A stretch of DNA of 36,257 nt, taken from Chloroflexota bacterium (GTDB taxonomy: Bacteria > Chloroflexota > Anaerolineae > UBA4142). Each line of letters starts with the position of its first letter. The stretch's first letter is position 1. This document shows positions 1 through 8,856 of this stretch, piece by piece. The stretch covers positions 35,510 through 71,766 of the forward strand of contig JACRPR010000017.1 of assembly GCA_016223105.1 (NCBI GenBank), read 5' to 3'. Below the pieces are notes generated by a model. The model was not told the origin of the DNA, did not search any database, and worked only from the letters and a program-made list of their open reading frames with translations. A program made the translations under genes and the position numbers.

Positions 1-346
1 TTTCAACAGCCCGCGCAATTTGAATTACGATCATTTCCGCGAGTTGATCTATCTCTCGACCGGGATGGAATTTACGAAAGATGAATTGATCCAGGTCGGA
101 CGCCGCGTGATTGATCTCGAACGCGTGATCAATATGCGCGAAGGCATCACGCGCAAAGACGACACTTTGCCCGCGCGTTATTTCGACGAGCAAATGGATG
201 GACGCAAAACCAAAGGGCATCACATCGACCGCGAAAAATTCGCGCAGATGCTCGACGAGTTTTACGCGTTGCACGGCTGGGACAAGGAAGGCAAACCGCC
301 GAGCGAACGCGTCGCGGAATTTGAGACGATGGGGGCGATCCAATGA
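1..346 (+). CDS. Aldehyde:ferredoxin oxidoreductase, C-terminal end (partial)
   Basis: The window opens inside this gene; the frame is open from base 2 and ends with TGA at 344-346. The visible 114 residues match the C-terminal domain of tungsten-dependent aldehyde:ferredoxin oxidoreductases (AOR/WOR family): a helical segment with ERVINMREGITRKDDTLPAR, then a lid ending LDEFYALHGWDKEGKPPSE. Family members oxidise aldehydes to acids with a tungstopterin and one [4Fe-4S] cluster in the cytoplasm. The pterin and cluster residues lie upstream of the window and cannot be checked. The stop overlaps the ATG of the next gene (ATGA), a tight coupling seen in two-subunit AORs whose partner is a polyferredoxin. 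The substrate cannot be inferred. Confidence 0.9.
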   Translation, partial: FNSPRNLNYDHFRELIYLSTGMEFTKDELIQVGRRVIDLERVINMREGITRKDDTLPARYFDEQMDGRKTKGHHIDREKFAQMLDEFYALHGWDKEGKPPSERVAEFETMGAIQ

Positions 347-756
347 AACAGATCTACGCGAATCCCGATCTTTGCACCGGTTGTAAACTGTGTTCGATTG
401 CATGCGCGACGACAAAATTCGGCGTCGCGAATCCGCGCAAGGGCGCGATCATCGTACGCCAGAATCTTTTCGAGCGGTACGAATTTCAATCGCTCTGCCG
501 CCATTGCGATCCCGCGCCGTGCCTCGACGCGTGTATGGTCGGTTGCATCGAACGCGACGCGCGCGGCATCGTGCATCTCGATTCCGCGCGGTGCATCGGT
601 TGTTGGATGTGCGTGATGGTGTGCCCGTACGATGCAATCGCGCGCGATCTCGAAACCCAGGTCGCGCGCAAATGCGATCTGTGCCAGGATCGCGCCGCGC
701 CCGCGTGCGTTACCGTTTGTCCGACCGAAGCGTTAATGTTGGCAGAAACCGTGTGA
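343..756 (+). CDS. Four-cluster ferredoxin, AOR electron-transfer subunit
   Basis: A 137-residue HycB/CooF-type polyferredoxin. Four cysteine groups are visible: CTGCKLCSIAC near the N-terminus, CRHCDPAPCLDAC, CIGCWMCVMVCP, and CDLCQDRAAPACVTVCP at the C-terminus. This is the arrangement expected for four [4Fe-4S] clusters. There is no signal peptide, so it is cytoplasmic. Its start overlaps the AOR stop by four bases, so the two are translationally coupled, and it most likely takes electrons from the tungsten enzyme and passes them on to an acceptor not in this window. A strong intrinsic terminator follows 35 bases after the stop, so this is the end of the operon. Confidence 0.92.
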   Translation: MKQIYANPDLCTGCKLCSIACATTKFGVANPRKGAIIVRQNLFERYEFQSLCRHCDPAPCLDACMVGCIERDARGIVHLDSARCIGCWMCVMVCPYDAIARDLETQVARKCDLCQDRAAPACVTVCPTEALMLAETV

Positions 757-788
757 GCATTTAGCGACCGAATTCGCGCGCGAACACC

Positions 789-834
789 AACTGACCCGGC
801 ACTAGAATTAGAATCTAGTGCCGGGTCAGTTTTT
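789..834 (+). terminator. Intrinsic terminator after the AOR operon
   Basis: A perfect 16-bp stem (791-806 with 814-829, CTGACCCGGCACTAGA and its complement), a 7-base AT-rich loop, an A pair before and a T run at 830-834. It is the strongest terminator in the window and closes the AOR-ferredoxin operon. Confidence 0.9.
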
Positions 835-869
835 GGTTGGCATCCCTCCGACTCCGCTCGTCGGCACTC

Positions 870-1034
870 AAAAAAGCCCTTGTTTCAACAATACCTTCGC
901 CAATCTTCGAGCGGATGAAATTTTTCCCACAGATGCAAAAGAACACGGATATTTTCATAGACTTTATTCAGCATCCGTGTTCCCTTGAATCCGTGGGAAG
1001 ATTTTGGCGCGGGTATTTTTCAAGGGCTTTTTTT
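870..1034. repeat. Long imperfect inverted repeat, MITE-like element A
   Basis: This stretch between the AOR operon and ftcD has no credible gene and folds on itself in several steps. Outer arms are AAAAAAGCCCTTG (870-882) and CAAGGGCTTTTTTT (1021-1034). Inside them are CAATACCTTCGCCAA (888-902) and an imperfect partner TTGGCGCGGGTATT (1004-1017). Nearer the centre TTCCCAC and AACACGGAT pair with ATCCGTGTT and GTGGGAA. The 15-base CAATACCTTCGCCAA also forms the exact ends of a second element at 20595-20713. The T-rich right end could also terminate transcription in the plus direction; the A-rich left end would do so in the minus direction after ftcD. Confidence 0.7.
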
Positions 1035-1077
1035 GTTGCTCGAAAATTGAGCGCGCGCAAGACCAAATTGAGAAATT

Positions 1078-1965
1078 CTAAATTTTCATCTCGACGATTT
1101 GATCCGCGCGCAACGCCGGCAAACGTAACGCCTGCGCCGCGATTTGCGTGAGCGCGTCAATCGGCATCAGCCCGACCAATTCACTTGCCAAAATTTGCAC
1201 GCCGCGTTTTGTCGCTTCGGCTTGCACCGCGTTGAACGCGACGAGCGGACTCGTGATCGTGAAATCGGTGAGGTTCATCGAAACCTGCGCGACGTTTTTT
1301 TCTTTCAGCAAAAAACCATTCGCTTTCACCGATTTCAATCCGCCGTTTTTTTCGCGAATGACCCGCGCGATCTCTTTCGCAATTTGCACGTCGCTCGTCG
1401 CGAGATTGACGTTGAACGCGATCAAAAACGGTCGCGCGCCGATCACGGTCGCGCCGGCGGTGCCGACGCGCGCGGGTCCGAAATCAGGCGCGCGGGCTGG
1501 GTCGCGCGCGATTTCATTTTTCAACACTTCGTATTCGCCTTTGCGAATGTCCGCGAGGTTTTGCCGTTCGGGTCGCGTCGCCGCGCGTTCGTACAGGTAT
1601 ACCGGAATTTCCAATTCGCGCCCCACGCGTTCGCCCACGCGTCGCGCGAGCGCGATGCAGTCAGCCATCGTTACGCCGCGCATCGGAATAAACGGCACCA
1701 CATCGGTCGCGCCGATGCGAGGATGTTGACCCCGATGCTGATCGAGATTGATCAACCGCGCCGCCGTCGCGATCCCGGCAAACGCGGCTTGCTCAATCGC
1801 ATCGGGATCGCCGGCGAGTGTGATCACCGCGCGATTGTGATCCGCATCCATCTCGCGGTCGAGCAGTTGCACGCCCGGCAAGAGCATCGCGTTGACGATT
1901 TCATCCACAATTTCAACGCGCCGCCCCTCGGAAAAATTTGGAACACATTCGACAAGTTTTTCCAT
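1078..1965 (-). CDS. ftcD: Glutamate formimidoyltransferase
   Basis: A 295-residue protein matching the formiminotransferase domain of FTCD along its whole length, without the cyclodeaminase domain. It transfers the formimino group of N-formimino-L-glutamate to tetrahydrofolate, the last step of one histidine degradation route. The N-terminus LVECVPNFSEGR and the DADHNRAVITLAG block with its conserved histidine are the family signatures; HPRIGATDVVPFIP follows. It lies downstream of urocanate hydratase on the same strand, 33 bases away, with a small palindrome in the gap, so the two probably form one transcript. Histidase and imidazolonepropionase are not in this window. The product could also serve folate one-carbon supply. 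Confidence 0.93.
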   Translation of the reverse strand: MEKLVECVPNFSEGRRVEIVDEIVNAMLLPGVQLLDREMDADHNRAVITLAGDPDAIEQAAFAGIATAARLINLDQHRGQHPRIGATDVVPFIPMRGVTMADCIALARRVGERVGRELEIPVYLYERAATRPERQNLADIRKGEYEVLKNEIARDPARAPDFGPARVGTAGATVIGARPFLIAFNVNLATSDVQIAKEIARVIREKNGGLKSVKANGFLLKEKNVAQVSMNLTDFTITSPLVAFNAVQAEATKRGVQILASELVGLMPIDALTQIAAQALRLPALRADQIVEMKI

Positions 1966-1978
1966 TTTGGTTCCTGTT

Positions 1979-2001
1979 GGGCAATTTTCAAAATTGCCCT
2001 A
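1979..2001. repeat. Short palindrome at the hutU stop codon
   Basis: GGGCAATTTT, one C, AAAATTGCCC: a perfect 10-bp stem. On the minus strand the repeat begins with TAG, which is the stop codon of hutU. Close relatives of this palindrome occur at 16056-16078, 22024-22047 and 29679-29703. Confidence 0.75.
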
Positions 2002-3642
2002 CGTCAGCATTGGAATTTTCACGCCGGATTTTTTCGCAAACTCTATCGCTTCGGGATAGCCCGCGTCCGCGTGCCGAATGACGCCCATCCCAGGATCGCT
2101 CGTGAGCACGCGCTCCAATCGCCGTGCCGCATCGCGCGTGCCGTCGGCGACGATCACTTGTCCCGCGTGAATCGAGTAACCGATGCCGACGCCGCCGCCG
2201 TGATGAAGCGAAACCCAGGTCGCGCCATTCACCGCGTTGATCAGCGCGTTGAGCAGGGGCCAATCCGCGATCGCGTCCGAGCCATCGCGCATCGCTTCGG
2301 TTTCGCGGCGCGGCGACGCGACGGAACCGGCGTCGAGATGATCGCGTCCGATCACAATCGGCGCGGACACAATGCCGCGCGCGACCAGGTCGTTGAACGC
2401 GCGACCGGCGCGCGCGCGTTCGCCGTAGCCGAGCCAGCAAATGCGCGCGGGCAATCCTTGAAACGCGACGCGCGCTTGCGCCATTCGAATCCAGCGCGCG
2501 AGATTTTTATTTTCGGGAAACAATTCGAGAATCGCTTCGTCGGTGCGAAAAATATCTTGCGGATCGCCGGAGAGCGCGACCCAGCGAAACGGTCCCTTGC
2601 CTTCGCAAAACAGCGGGCGGATGTACGCCGGCACAAACCCAGGATAAGCGAACGCGTTTTTCACGCCGGCATCGAACGCGCGCTGACGCAAATTGTTGCC
2701 GTAATCAAAAACAATCGCGCCGCGTTTTTGAAATTCCAACATCGCCTCGACGTGTCGCGCCATCGCGCGCATCGAACGTTCCTGGTATTCCGCGCGGTTC
2801 GCGATTCGCAATTCGCTCGCTTGTTCGAGCGGCATCTCCGGCACATACGAGAGCGGATCGTGCGCGGGCGTTTGATCGGTAACGACATCCGGGACGACGC
2901 CGCGCGTAACGAGTTCCGGCAAAACGTCCGCGGCGTTACCGATGAGACCAATCGAGCGCGGTTCTTTTTTCTTCAGCGCAGATTCGACGCGCGTCATCGC
3001 GTCTTCCAAGTTGTCGGTCAGTTCGTCAAGATAGCGCGTTTCGAGTCGTCGCCGCGCGCGCGCGGGATCCACTTCGACGACGAGCGCGACGCCTTCGTTC
3101 ATCGTTACCGCGAGCGGTTGCGCGCCGCCCATTCCGCCGAGCCCGGCGGTCAACACCAATTTGCCGCTAAGCGATCCCCACCCGTTTTGTTGCGCGAGCG
3201 ACGCGAGCGTTTCAAACGTGCCTTGCAAAATTCCTTGCGTGCCGATGTAAATCCACGAGCCGGCGGTCATTTGTCCGTACATCATCAACCCGGTTTTTTC
3301 CCACGCGTCGAAATTTTCCTGGGTCGCCCACGCCGGGACGATATTGGAATTTGCGATCAACACGCGCGGCGCGTCCGCGTGCGAGGTGAACACGCCGACC
3401 GGTTTGCCGGATTGCACGAGCAAGGTTTCGTCGTTTTCGAGCTCGCGCAACGCGCGCACAATCGCGTCGAAACATTCCCAGTTGCGCGCGGCGCGGCCGC
3501 GGCCGCCGTACACGATCAATTCGTCCGGTTTTTCCGCGACCTCGGGATCGAGATTGTTCATCAACATTCGCAGGGGGGCTTCGGTAAGCCAGGATTTGCA
3601 AGAGAGTTGCGCGCCACGCGGCGCGCGAATCAGGCGCGTCAT
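1999..3642 (-). CDS. hutU: Urocanate hydratase
   Basis: About 547 residues, the usual length for urocanase, which hydrates urocanate to imidazolone propionate using tightly bound NAD+ as an electrophile. Recognisable blocks are the N-terminal [16 protein letters not shown], the Rossmann region [15 protein letters not shown] that binds [18 protein letters not shown]-like [24 protein letters not shown], and the C-terminal [14 protein letters not shown]. The ATG at 3642 is chosen because GGAGG sits four bases upstream; the frame stays open a little further up without another ribosome site. It is followed by ftcD and preceded by a glycosyltransferase gene 44 bases upstream. Confidence 0.95.
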   Translation of the reverse strand: MTRLIRAPRGAQLSCKSWLTEAPLRMLMNNLDPEVAEKPDELIVYGGRGRAARNWECFDAIVRALRELENDETLLVQSGKPVGVFTSHADAPRVLIANSNIVPAWATQENFDAWEKTGLMMYGQMTAGSWIYIGTQGILQGTFETLASLAQQNGWGSLSGKLVLTAGLGGMGGAQPLAVTMNEGVALVVEVDPARARRRLETRYLDELTDNLEDAMTRVESALKKKEPRSIGLIGNAADVLPELVTRGVVPDVVTDQTPAHDPLSYVPEMPLEQASELRIANRAEYQERSMRAMARHVEAMLEFQKRGAIVFDYGNNLRQRAFDAGVKNAFAYPGFVPAYIRPLFCEGKGPFRWVALSGDPQDIFRTDEAILELFPENKNLARWIRMAQARVAFQGLPARICWLGYGERARAGRAFNDLVARGIVSAPIVIGRDHLDAGSVASPRRETEAMRDGSDAIADWPLLNALINAVNGATWVSLHHGGGVGIGYSIHAGQVIVADGTRDAARRLERVLTSDPGMGVIRHADAGYPEAIEFAKKSGVKIPMLT

Positions 3643-3686
3643 TTTACCTCCAGGCATCGTAATGACCAACCAGAACGCGGGCGAAT

Positions 3687-4841
3687 TTATTCGTTGATTC
3701 GTTTTGGATTCGGTGCCGTTGCCAACACCGCGTTCAAAATTCCGGCGATTTCCAGCGCGGCGCGCGGGCGCGCGCGTTCACGCGCGCGCGCGGACATTTT
3801 TTCGAGCGCATCGTTGCCCGGCGCAAGCCATTCGCTCAACACGCGCGCGATTTCTTCCGGCTTGCGGCGCAGGACGCCGACGCCGCTCGATTCGACGAAC
3901 GTTACGTTGCCCTCTTCTTGTCCCGGCAAAAATCCGCTCAAGATGATCGGCAAGCCGCAAGCGATCGCTTCCATAATCGTGCCGGGTCCGGCTTTGGTTA
4001 CGATCACATCGGACGCGCGCATCCAATCGGGCATGTTCGTGATGAAACCTTGAATCGCAACCGGGATGTGCCACGCCGCAGCTTGCAATTTTTCGCGCAG
4101 AGCTTTGTTGCGCCCGGCAATGATCACGAGTTGCGCCGGCAGTTGGGCGCGATCAATTGCGCGCGCGATGTTGTAGAGTTGGCCCATGCCCTCGCCGCCG
4201 CCGACGAGCAGAATCGTCGCGCGTTGCGGATCGAGTTCGAGCTGTTCGCGCGTCCGGGTTTTGCGTTGAATGTTCGCCAAAAATTTCAAATGCACCGGCA
4301 ACCCGGCGACTTGCAATTTGTTTTCCGCCATTCCATATTTGAGCGCGCGATCGCGCGCGCCATCGGTCGGCACGAGACACAAGTCGGCGTCGGGATCGAA
4401 CCACAAACGATGCGCGTCGAACAAATCGGTAACGACGACGACGAACGGCGCGCGCGATCCCTGTGCGCGCAGAACGCGGCGCGCAATCGTCGTGAGGAGC
4501 GGATGCACGCTGACGACCAGGTCGGGCGCGGCGTCGCGAATCAACCGGTCGAGTCCGCGCGATGCGACCAGGTCGAGCAAGCGCAACGCGCTCGGTGCGA
4601 TCCTGGGATGATTGCTCGCTTTGAAAAGCGCGCCCCAGCCGCCTTCCGCGTACGTCGTGATCGGCAAGTACCAATCGGCGGCGTGATTGAATGGAAAGAT
4701 CGCCGCGTCAGCAATTCCATCTTTGAGCGTTACATCATAGCGATCCGGAAAATCGTGCGCGAACGCGGCTTGGATCGCTTCGGCGGCGGAGCGATGCCCG
4801 CCGCCGGTGTCGGACATTAAAATTAAAATTTTTTGTTTCAT
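3687..4841 (-). CDS. MGDG synthase-like GT28 glycosyltransferase
   Basis: A 384-residue GT-B glycosyltransferase related to monogalactosyldiacylglycerol synthase and processive diacylglycerol glucosyltransferases. The N-terminal domain starts [19 protein letters not shown], the hallmark of the MGDG-synthase N-domain. The C-terminal donor domain has [16 protein letters not shown] and [18 protein letters not shown]. Such enzymes work at the inner face of the membrane and make glycolipids from UDP-sugars and diacylglycerol; sugar and acceptor cannot be told here. The start at 4841 overlaps the stop of the upstream MFS gene as ATGA, so translation is coupled. A longer upstream frame exists but runs into the MFS gene and is rejected. 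Confidence 0.85.
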   Translation of the reverse strand: MKQKILILMSDTGGGHRSAAEAIQAAFAHDFPDRYDVTLKDGIADAAIFPFNHAADWYLPITTYAEGGWGALFKASNHPRIAPSALRLLDLVASRGLDRLIRDAAPDLVVSVHPLLTTIARRVLRAQGSRAPFVVVVTDLFDAHRLWFDPDADLCLVPTDGARDRALKYGMAENKLQVAGLPVHLKFLANIQRKTRTREQLELDPQRATILLVGGGEGMGQLYNIARAIDRAQLPAQLVIIAGRNKALREKLQAAAWHIPVAIQGFITNMPDWMRASDVIVTKAGPGTIMEAIACGLPIILSGFLPGQEEGNVTFVESSGVGVLRRKPEEIARVLSEWLAPGNDALEKMSARARERARPRAALEIAGILNAVLATAPNPKRINE

Positions 4842-6199
4842 TGAGGCATTGTTCCGTGGCGTGCATTGTGGCGCGCGCGCGCTTGGCGCGTCGCCCAGAC
4901 CAACCACGCGAGGTTGAGCGCGGCGAGCAACACAATCAAAATCGCGATGACGAGCGTTACGCGCGGAATCCCGAAAATATCCGCGAGGTTGCCGATGAAC
5001 AACATCGGCGGAATGCCAAGCGCGTTCGCGAGCGTGAATTGCACTGCCATCACGCGCCCGCGTAATTCATCGCGCGTGTGTTCTTGCACGATGGTTTGCG
5101 CGGGGATATTGATCACTGCCATCGCGACGCCGGTCATTAAAGAAAAGAGCATCACAAAACTCGCGGTGCTCGGCACGAGTTCCGGGTGTGCGCGAAACAA
5201 GGGCGTTTGTTCCGCGCCGCCGCCGCCCGCCCAACTGAGCCCAACGTACGCGAGCGCCATTCCAAACATTCCCACGCTCGCCAACACCGGGCGCGAGACG
5301 CGATGCCCAAAGCGTCCGATCAAAATGCTCGCGAGAAACATTCCCGCGCCGGCGGGCCAAAAAACGTACGTCGCGTCTTCGGCTTCGAGACCCAGGACGC
5401 GCGCGGCGTACCCGGGCGCGAGCATCGTCATTACCATCGTCAACATCGAGACAAGCGAGAGTTGCAAAAGCGCGACAAAAATCGCGCGATGCGTGATCGC
5501 GAAATGCCAGCCCTCGCGAATTTCATTCCACGCGTGGCGCGCTTCGGACAAGCCGTCCAGCTTCACCGCGCGCGTCATTTGGTCGCGCGGAATGATCGCG
5601 ACGCAAATCGTCGCGACGATGTATAGCGCGACGGCGACCCAGAGCGAACCATTGACGCCAATCGTTTTGACGCCGAGCGGCGCGAGAATGATCAAGCCGA
5701 TGATTTGCGACGCGGTGAAGGTGATCGTAAAGAGCGAATTCGCGGGCAATAAATTTTCGGAGCGGACGAGCAGAGGAATCATCGCGCCTTCGGCGGGCGC
5801 AAAGAATTGTCCAATCGCGGAGATGAGAAAAACCAGGATGTAAATCGCGGCGAGAAAAAAGATCTCGTTGAGTTTGTTCGTGACCAAAAAACCGGCAAGC
5901 AGGGCGAGCGCCGCGCCGGTAAACACGCGCAAGCCGTTCGACGCGACCATAATCAGTTTTTTCGGGACGCGATCCACGATCAACCCGGCGAGCGCGCTCA
6001 ACAACACGGCGGGCAAACTGAAAGCGAGAATCACCGCGGCGAGATGCGCGCTCGACCCGGTCACTTGTTCGATGAGAATCAACTGCACAAAGAACGCGCC
6101 ATTGAGCGCGGTGTTGGAAACGATCTGCGCGAGCCAGATCGCGACAAAATTGCGATTGCGGAGGAGGGCGGTGTAACCGCGCGGGGTCAAAGAGTCCAT
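4838..6199 (-). CDS. MFS transporter (MFS_3/enterobactin-exporter-like)
   Basis: A 453-residue integral membrane protein with about twelve hydrophobic segments. The start LLRNRNFVAIWLAQIVSN and the loop GLIVDRVPKKLIMVASNG resemble MFS_3 proteins such as EntS and macrolide exporters, where a D-R-x-P-K/R loop follows helix 2. An export role is likely; the substrate is unknown. It is the first gene of a minus-strand run and ends inside the start of the glycosyltransferase gene (4-base overlap), so a lipid-linked or glycolipid-related substrate is possible but unproven. No strong ribosome site is visible before the ATG. Confidence 0.85.
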   Translation of the reverse strand: MDSLTPRGYTALLRNRNFVAIWLAQIVSNTALNGAFFVQLILIEQVTGSSAHLAAVILAFSLPAVLLSALAGLIVDRVPKKLIMVASNGLRVFTGAALALLAGFLVTNKLNEIFFLAAIYILVFLISAIGQFFAPAEGAMIPLLVRSENLLPANSLFTITFTASQIIGLIILAPLGVKTIGVNGSLWVAVALYIVATICVAIIPRDQMTRAVKLDGLSEARHAWNEIREGWHFAITHRAIFVALLQLSLVSMLTMVMTMLAPGYAARVLGLEAEDATYVFWPAGAGMFLASILIGRFGHRVSRPVLASVGMFGMALAYVGLSWAGGGGAEQTPLFRAHPELVPSTASFVMLFSLMTGVAMAVINIPAQTIVQEHTRDELRGRVMAVQFTLANALGIPPMLFIGNLADIFGIPRVTLVIAILIVLLAALNLAWLVWATRQARARHNARHGTMPQ

Positions 6200-6219
6200 T
6201 GAGTTTCCAGGGTCAAAGA

Positions 6220-6501
6220 TTAGCGCGCGCTGTGCTGAACTAAAGTTGCCTTGCAGAAAAGATTCGCCGTGAGCGTTTGTGCAATGTCGCGAGCATCCGA
6301 ATCCAATCCTTCGATGAAGATTTGAAGATGTTTTTGAAACCGAATAACCTCGTGCAGAATGATGCGCGACAAATTGGTGTTGTGTTGAATATCGTCGTTC
6401 ACAAGTTCGACGGCCAAATCTTCATCGGTCAGAGAAATGGCGCGCGCGAACGTGAGGGTGATGCGCCAGAGACTGGGATTTTCGATGCGGGTTATGTTCA
6501 T
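6220..6501 (-). CDS. Small protein of unknown function next to a DNA methylase
   Basis: A 93-residue soluble protein, not recognised. The ATG at 6501 is preferred over one six codons upstream because GAGGTGG lies five bases before it. It is acidic and probably helical, with blocks such as LTDEDLAVELVNDD and HEVIRFQKHLQIFIEGL, no cysteine cluster, signal peptide or membrane segment. It begins only ten bases after the stop of the methylase-specificity gene, so it is probably co-transcribed and translationally linked to it. It could be a regulatory or anti-restriction partner, but nothing in the sequence proves this. The MFS gene follows after 20 bases. Confidence 0.65.
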   Translation of the reverse strand: MNITRIENPSLWRITLTFARAISLTDEDLAVELVNDDIQHNTNLSRIILHEVIRFQKHLQIFIEGLDSDARDIAQTLTANLFCKATLVQHSAR

Positions 6502-6511
6502 GCATTCCACC

Positions 6512-8575
6512 TCATCCAAGTTGGCTTACCAGCGAGTTGGTTTCCGCGACAACCTTCTCGCCGGCTTGGCGCGCGTTTTTTCGCATTGATTGAATTTCCG
6601 CGATGATGTCAGCGATTCTCGCTTGGTCTTGTTTCGCCGGGATTGGCACAAGAACTTTGGACAAATCGTCGGTTGAAATCGCGGGAATCGCGTGCCCAGT
6701 CATTAGTCGTCTCACTTGGCGTAAATAAAATTCGGTTCGCATATACGCGAGGAGAAATAACGGCGCGACGCCGTGAATGTTTCGCAGAACCGCAAAGCCG
6801 TTCGAGCAAATCGCGCTGTCTTCATCTTCCGTGATGAGCGCAGTCGCTTGGCGCGCCGTGCCGGTGCTTGCGCCTGCAGTCGCGGTGATGATATCGCCCG
6901 CGCGCACGCGATATGTCGCGCGCGAAGGCGCTTCGTGCGCGGGCATAATTTGTTGTGCCACAACCTGCATCGTGCGCGCGTCCACATCCGCAATTGCAAT
7001 GTACCGAATTTCGCTATCACCGACCAACCGGAAATCATCCGTTTCGGTCAGGATGTCGGCAATCGCGCCGAGCGGTTTTGCGCCGATAGATTTCAAATGC
7101 TCAATCAATGTTTGGTCGTCGGGACGATAATGTTCCGCGTCCAAGCGCGAATTGAGTGACGAAGCCGGGACAATAAAAATATCTTCCGTGTTCGATGCAA
7201 ACGCGTCGCGTTGAAATTCGGCAAACCTGGTCGCGATTTTTTCCACATCGTCGTCAACGCTTGGTAAACCGGCAGATGTTTTGATCAAGCGTCCTGATTC
7301 GTCACGTTGATAAATCGGCTGACCTTTAACATCGTACCCTACTTTTTGCATCCGCGCCATAAAGCACGCGCGATGATTGCTGACCGGCAATTTTTGGAGC
7401 ACGAGCAACGATGTCTTGATGCCGGTACCGTACGGAATAAACGCTTCTTGTGGAATCGAGACGACGCCCAAAACTTTTGCTTGTGCGCGAAGCCAAAAGC
7501 GAATGTGGCTGTTGGAGATGTTTTGCAAAATTCCATCTGGCAACACAATCGCCATTCGTCCGCCGGGGCGAAGCAATTTCAAACATTTTTCAATAAAGAG
7601 AATGTCGGGCGACTGACCCGCCAAAACATTGCGCGTCGCTTCCCATTCCGCATCATTGCGCGTTCTGTTCCAGCGGCGCGCGAGAATATATGATTTGAGA
7701 ATTTTCTGGTCTTCGACTTTGCCTTTGCTACCGAACGGTGGATTTGTCAGAACAACGTCGAATGTGTTTTCTAAATTTTGATTTTCAATTAGCGTATTCG
7801 CGCAAGTAATTTCTGCTCCGGTTCCACCTTCAAACGCGAGGCGCACCATCGCGGACAAGGCAACATCGGGATTGAATTCGATGCCGGCAATGTGATTTTG
7901 AACATAGTCAGATTTATCGACATCGGGATGCTGGCGTTGGATATAGTGAATCGTTTGAATCAGAAATCCACCACTCCCACACGCCGGGTCAATGACGCGT
8001 TCATTCGGTTGCGGCGCAATCATTTCAACGGCAAGTCGGACGATGGGATGCGGCGTAAAAAATTCGCCCCGGTCGCCGCGCTGATGGCGATACACAAATG
8101 CTTGAAATGCTTCGCCCTTTACATCACCGGGAGTTTGGGCTAGATTGACAAACTGCAAGCGACCAACGACGAACGCGAGCGTTAGTGATTTCAGTTTGAT
8201 CGTGTCGTCCGAAAACAAGCCGCGATAACGATCACGGATCGAAGCAAATAATTTATTGATGCGTTTTTCAAACGTACTCGGTCGGTTGGCAAGAATATTT
8301 CTGTATTCGCTCGCGGTGATTCCAAATTCAAGCGCGCCGCGCGCCAAAGGTTGCTCGTCGTGCAATTTAACGACGAGGAGTTTGACCATCTCGTAAAAAA
8401 TTTTATCTTTGAGCAAACCTTCGTTCGCGTAAATATAATTGTGGCACTCGTCAAAGATGGTGGAAAGGTTGGGCGCAGGTTGCAATTCCTGTGCGCGCGG
8501 CAACTGATCGGGAAGTAATGTGTCTTCCGCAAAAAGTAGCTGTTGTATTTTGCCGTGCGCTTTGAAAGATTTCAT
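6512..8575 (-). CDS. N6-adenine DNA methyltransferase fused to a specificity domain
   Basis: 687 residues. Residues about 35-140 are a helical HsdM-like N-terminal region. The SAM-binding motif I VIDPACGSGGF lies at about 194-204 and the catalytic NPPF at 278-281, which defines an N6-adenine methyltransferase of the HsdM type. From about residue 485 to the end there is a single type I specificity-like half: a target-recognition region, RVRAGDIITATAGAS, then the typical VLVPIPAKQDQARIADII and a coiled-coil helix. So M and one S half are one chain. Related longer proteins carry a nuclease-like N-terminal domain; here only about 35 residues precede the helical region. No restriction subunit is in the window. 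The start directly follows the DUF951 stop (TGAATG). Confidence 0.85.
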   Translation of the reverse strand: MKSFKAHGKIQQLLFAEDTLLPDQLPRAQELQPAPNLSTIFDECHNYIYANEGLLKDKIFYEMVKLLVVKLHDEQPLARGALEFGITASEYRNILANRPSTFEKRINKLFASIRDRYRGLFSDDTIKLKSLTLAFVVGRLQFVNLAQTPGDVKGEAFQAFVYRHQRGDRGEFFTPHPIVRLAVEMIAPQPNERVIDPACGSGGFLIQTIHYIQRQHPDVDKSDYVQNHIAGIEFNPDVALSAMVRLAFEGGTGAEITCANTLIENQNLENTFDVVLTNPPFGSKGKVEDQKILKSYILARRWNRTRNDAEWEATRNVLAGQSPDILFIEKCLKLLRPGGRMAIVLPDGILQNISNSHIRFWLRAQAKVLGVVSIPQEAFIPYGTGIKTSLLVLQKLPVSNHRACFMARMQKVGYDVKGQPIYQRDESGRLIKTSAGLPSVDDDVEKIATRFAEFQRDAFASNTEDIFIVPASSLNSRLDAEHYRPDDQTLIEHLKSIGAKPLGAIADILTETDDFRLVGDSEIRYIAIADVDARTMQVVAQQIMPAHEAPSRATYRVRAGDIITATAGASTGTARQATALITEDEDSAICSNGFAVLRNIHGVAPLFLLAYMRTEFYLRQVRRLMTGHAIPAISTDDLSKVLVPIPAKQDQARIADIIAEIQSMRKNARQAGEKVVAETNSLVSQLG

Positions 8576-8776
8576 TCACAAACTTGGCTCGCCCCGCTTT
8601 ACAAACATCTTGACCCGCTTCTCAAATTCCGATCGCGGCAACAACACGCGGCGTCCGCACGTCGCGCAGACCATCCCAATGTCCGCGCCGAGCCGATCCA
8701 CGCGCCACTCGTAACCGCCGCACGGATGCGGCTTGCGTAATTTCACGACATCGCCCAAACGAATTTCGAGAATCAT
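8576..8776 (-). CDS. DUF951 zinc-ribbon-like protein
   Basis: A 66-residue protein matching DUF951 over its whole length: [20 protein letters not shown], then [20 protein letters not shown] and SEFEKRVK. The cysteines in HPCGG and CATC could bind a metal. The family is widespread in Firmicutes, Actinobacteria and Chloroflexi and often sits near translation or chromosome genes; its role is unknown, though a nucleic-acid-binding ribbon is plausible. A consensus -10 box lies seven bases before the ATG, so the transcript should be leaderless. The methylase gene follows immediately. Confidence 0.88.
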   Translation of the reverse strand: MILEIRLGDVVKLRKPHPCGGYEWRVDRLGADIGMVCATCGRRVLLPRSEFEKRVKMFVKRGEPSL

Positions 8777-8783
8777 TGCGCCG

Positions 8784-8811
8784 ATTATAGGTCAAGTAGT
8801 CGTTTAGTCAA
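8784..8811 (-). promoter_or_regulatory. Promoter of the DUF951-methylase unit (leaderless)
   Basis: On the minus strand TTGACT (8806-8811), 16 bases, TATAAT (8784-8789). Only seven bases separate the -10 box from the ATG at 8776, so transcription should start at or next to the start codon. The -35 box lies inside the dispersed AGTCG repeat. Confidence 0.75.
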
Positions 8812-8856
8812 ATAGTCGCCTAGCCGGTTAGTCTTGACCACGCGACTAGACGACTA
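8797..8856. repeat. AGTCG-rich inverted repeat
   Basis: TAGTCGTTTAGTC on the left pairs imperfectly with GACTAGACGACTA on the right, with further TAGTC units between. The right end supplies the TAG stop codon of the transglycosylase gene; the left end supplies the -35 box of the DUF951 promoter. Confidence 0.65.

Noticed and set aside
837-1151. Plus-strand ORF of 104 codons in the AOR-ftcD gap
   Set aside because: It covers an inverted repeat and the end of ftcD, has no ribosome site and no recognisable domain.
1144-4053. A 969-codon plus-strand open frame across ftcD and hutU
   Set aside because: It is antisense to two well-conserved enzymes; GC-rich codon bias leaves the opposite strand open. 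Its translation is Arg/Asp/His rich with no domain.
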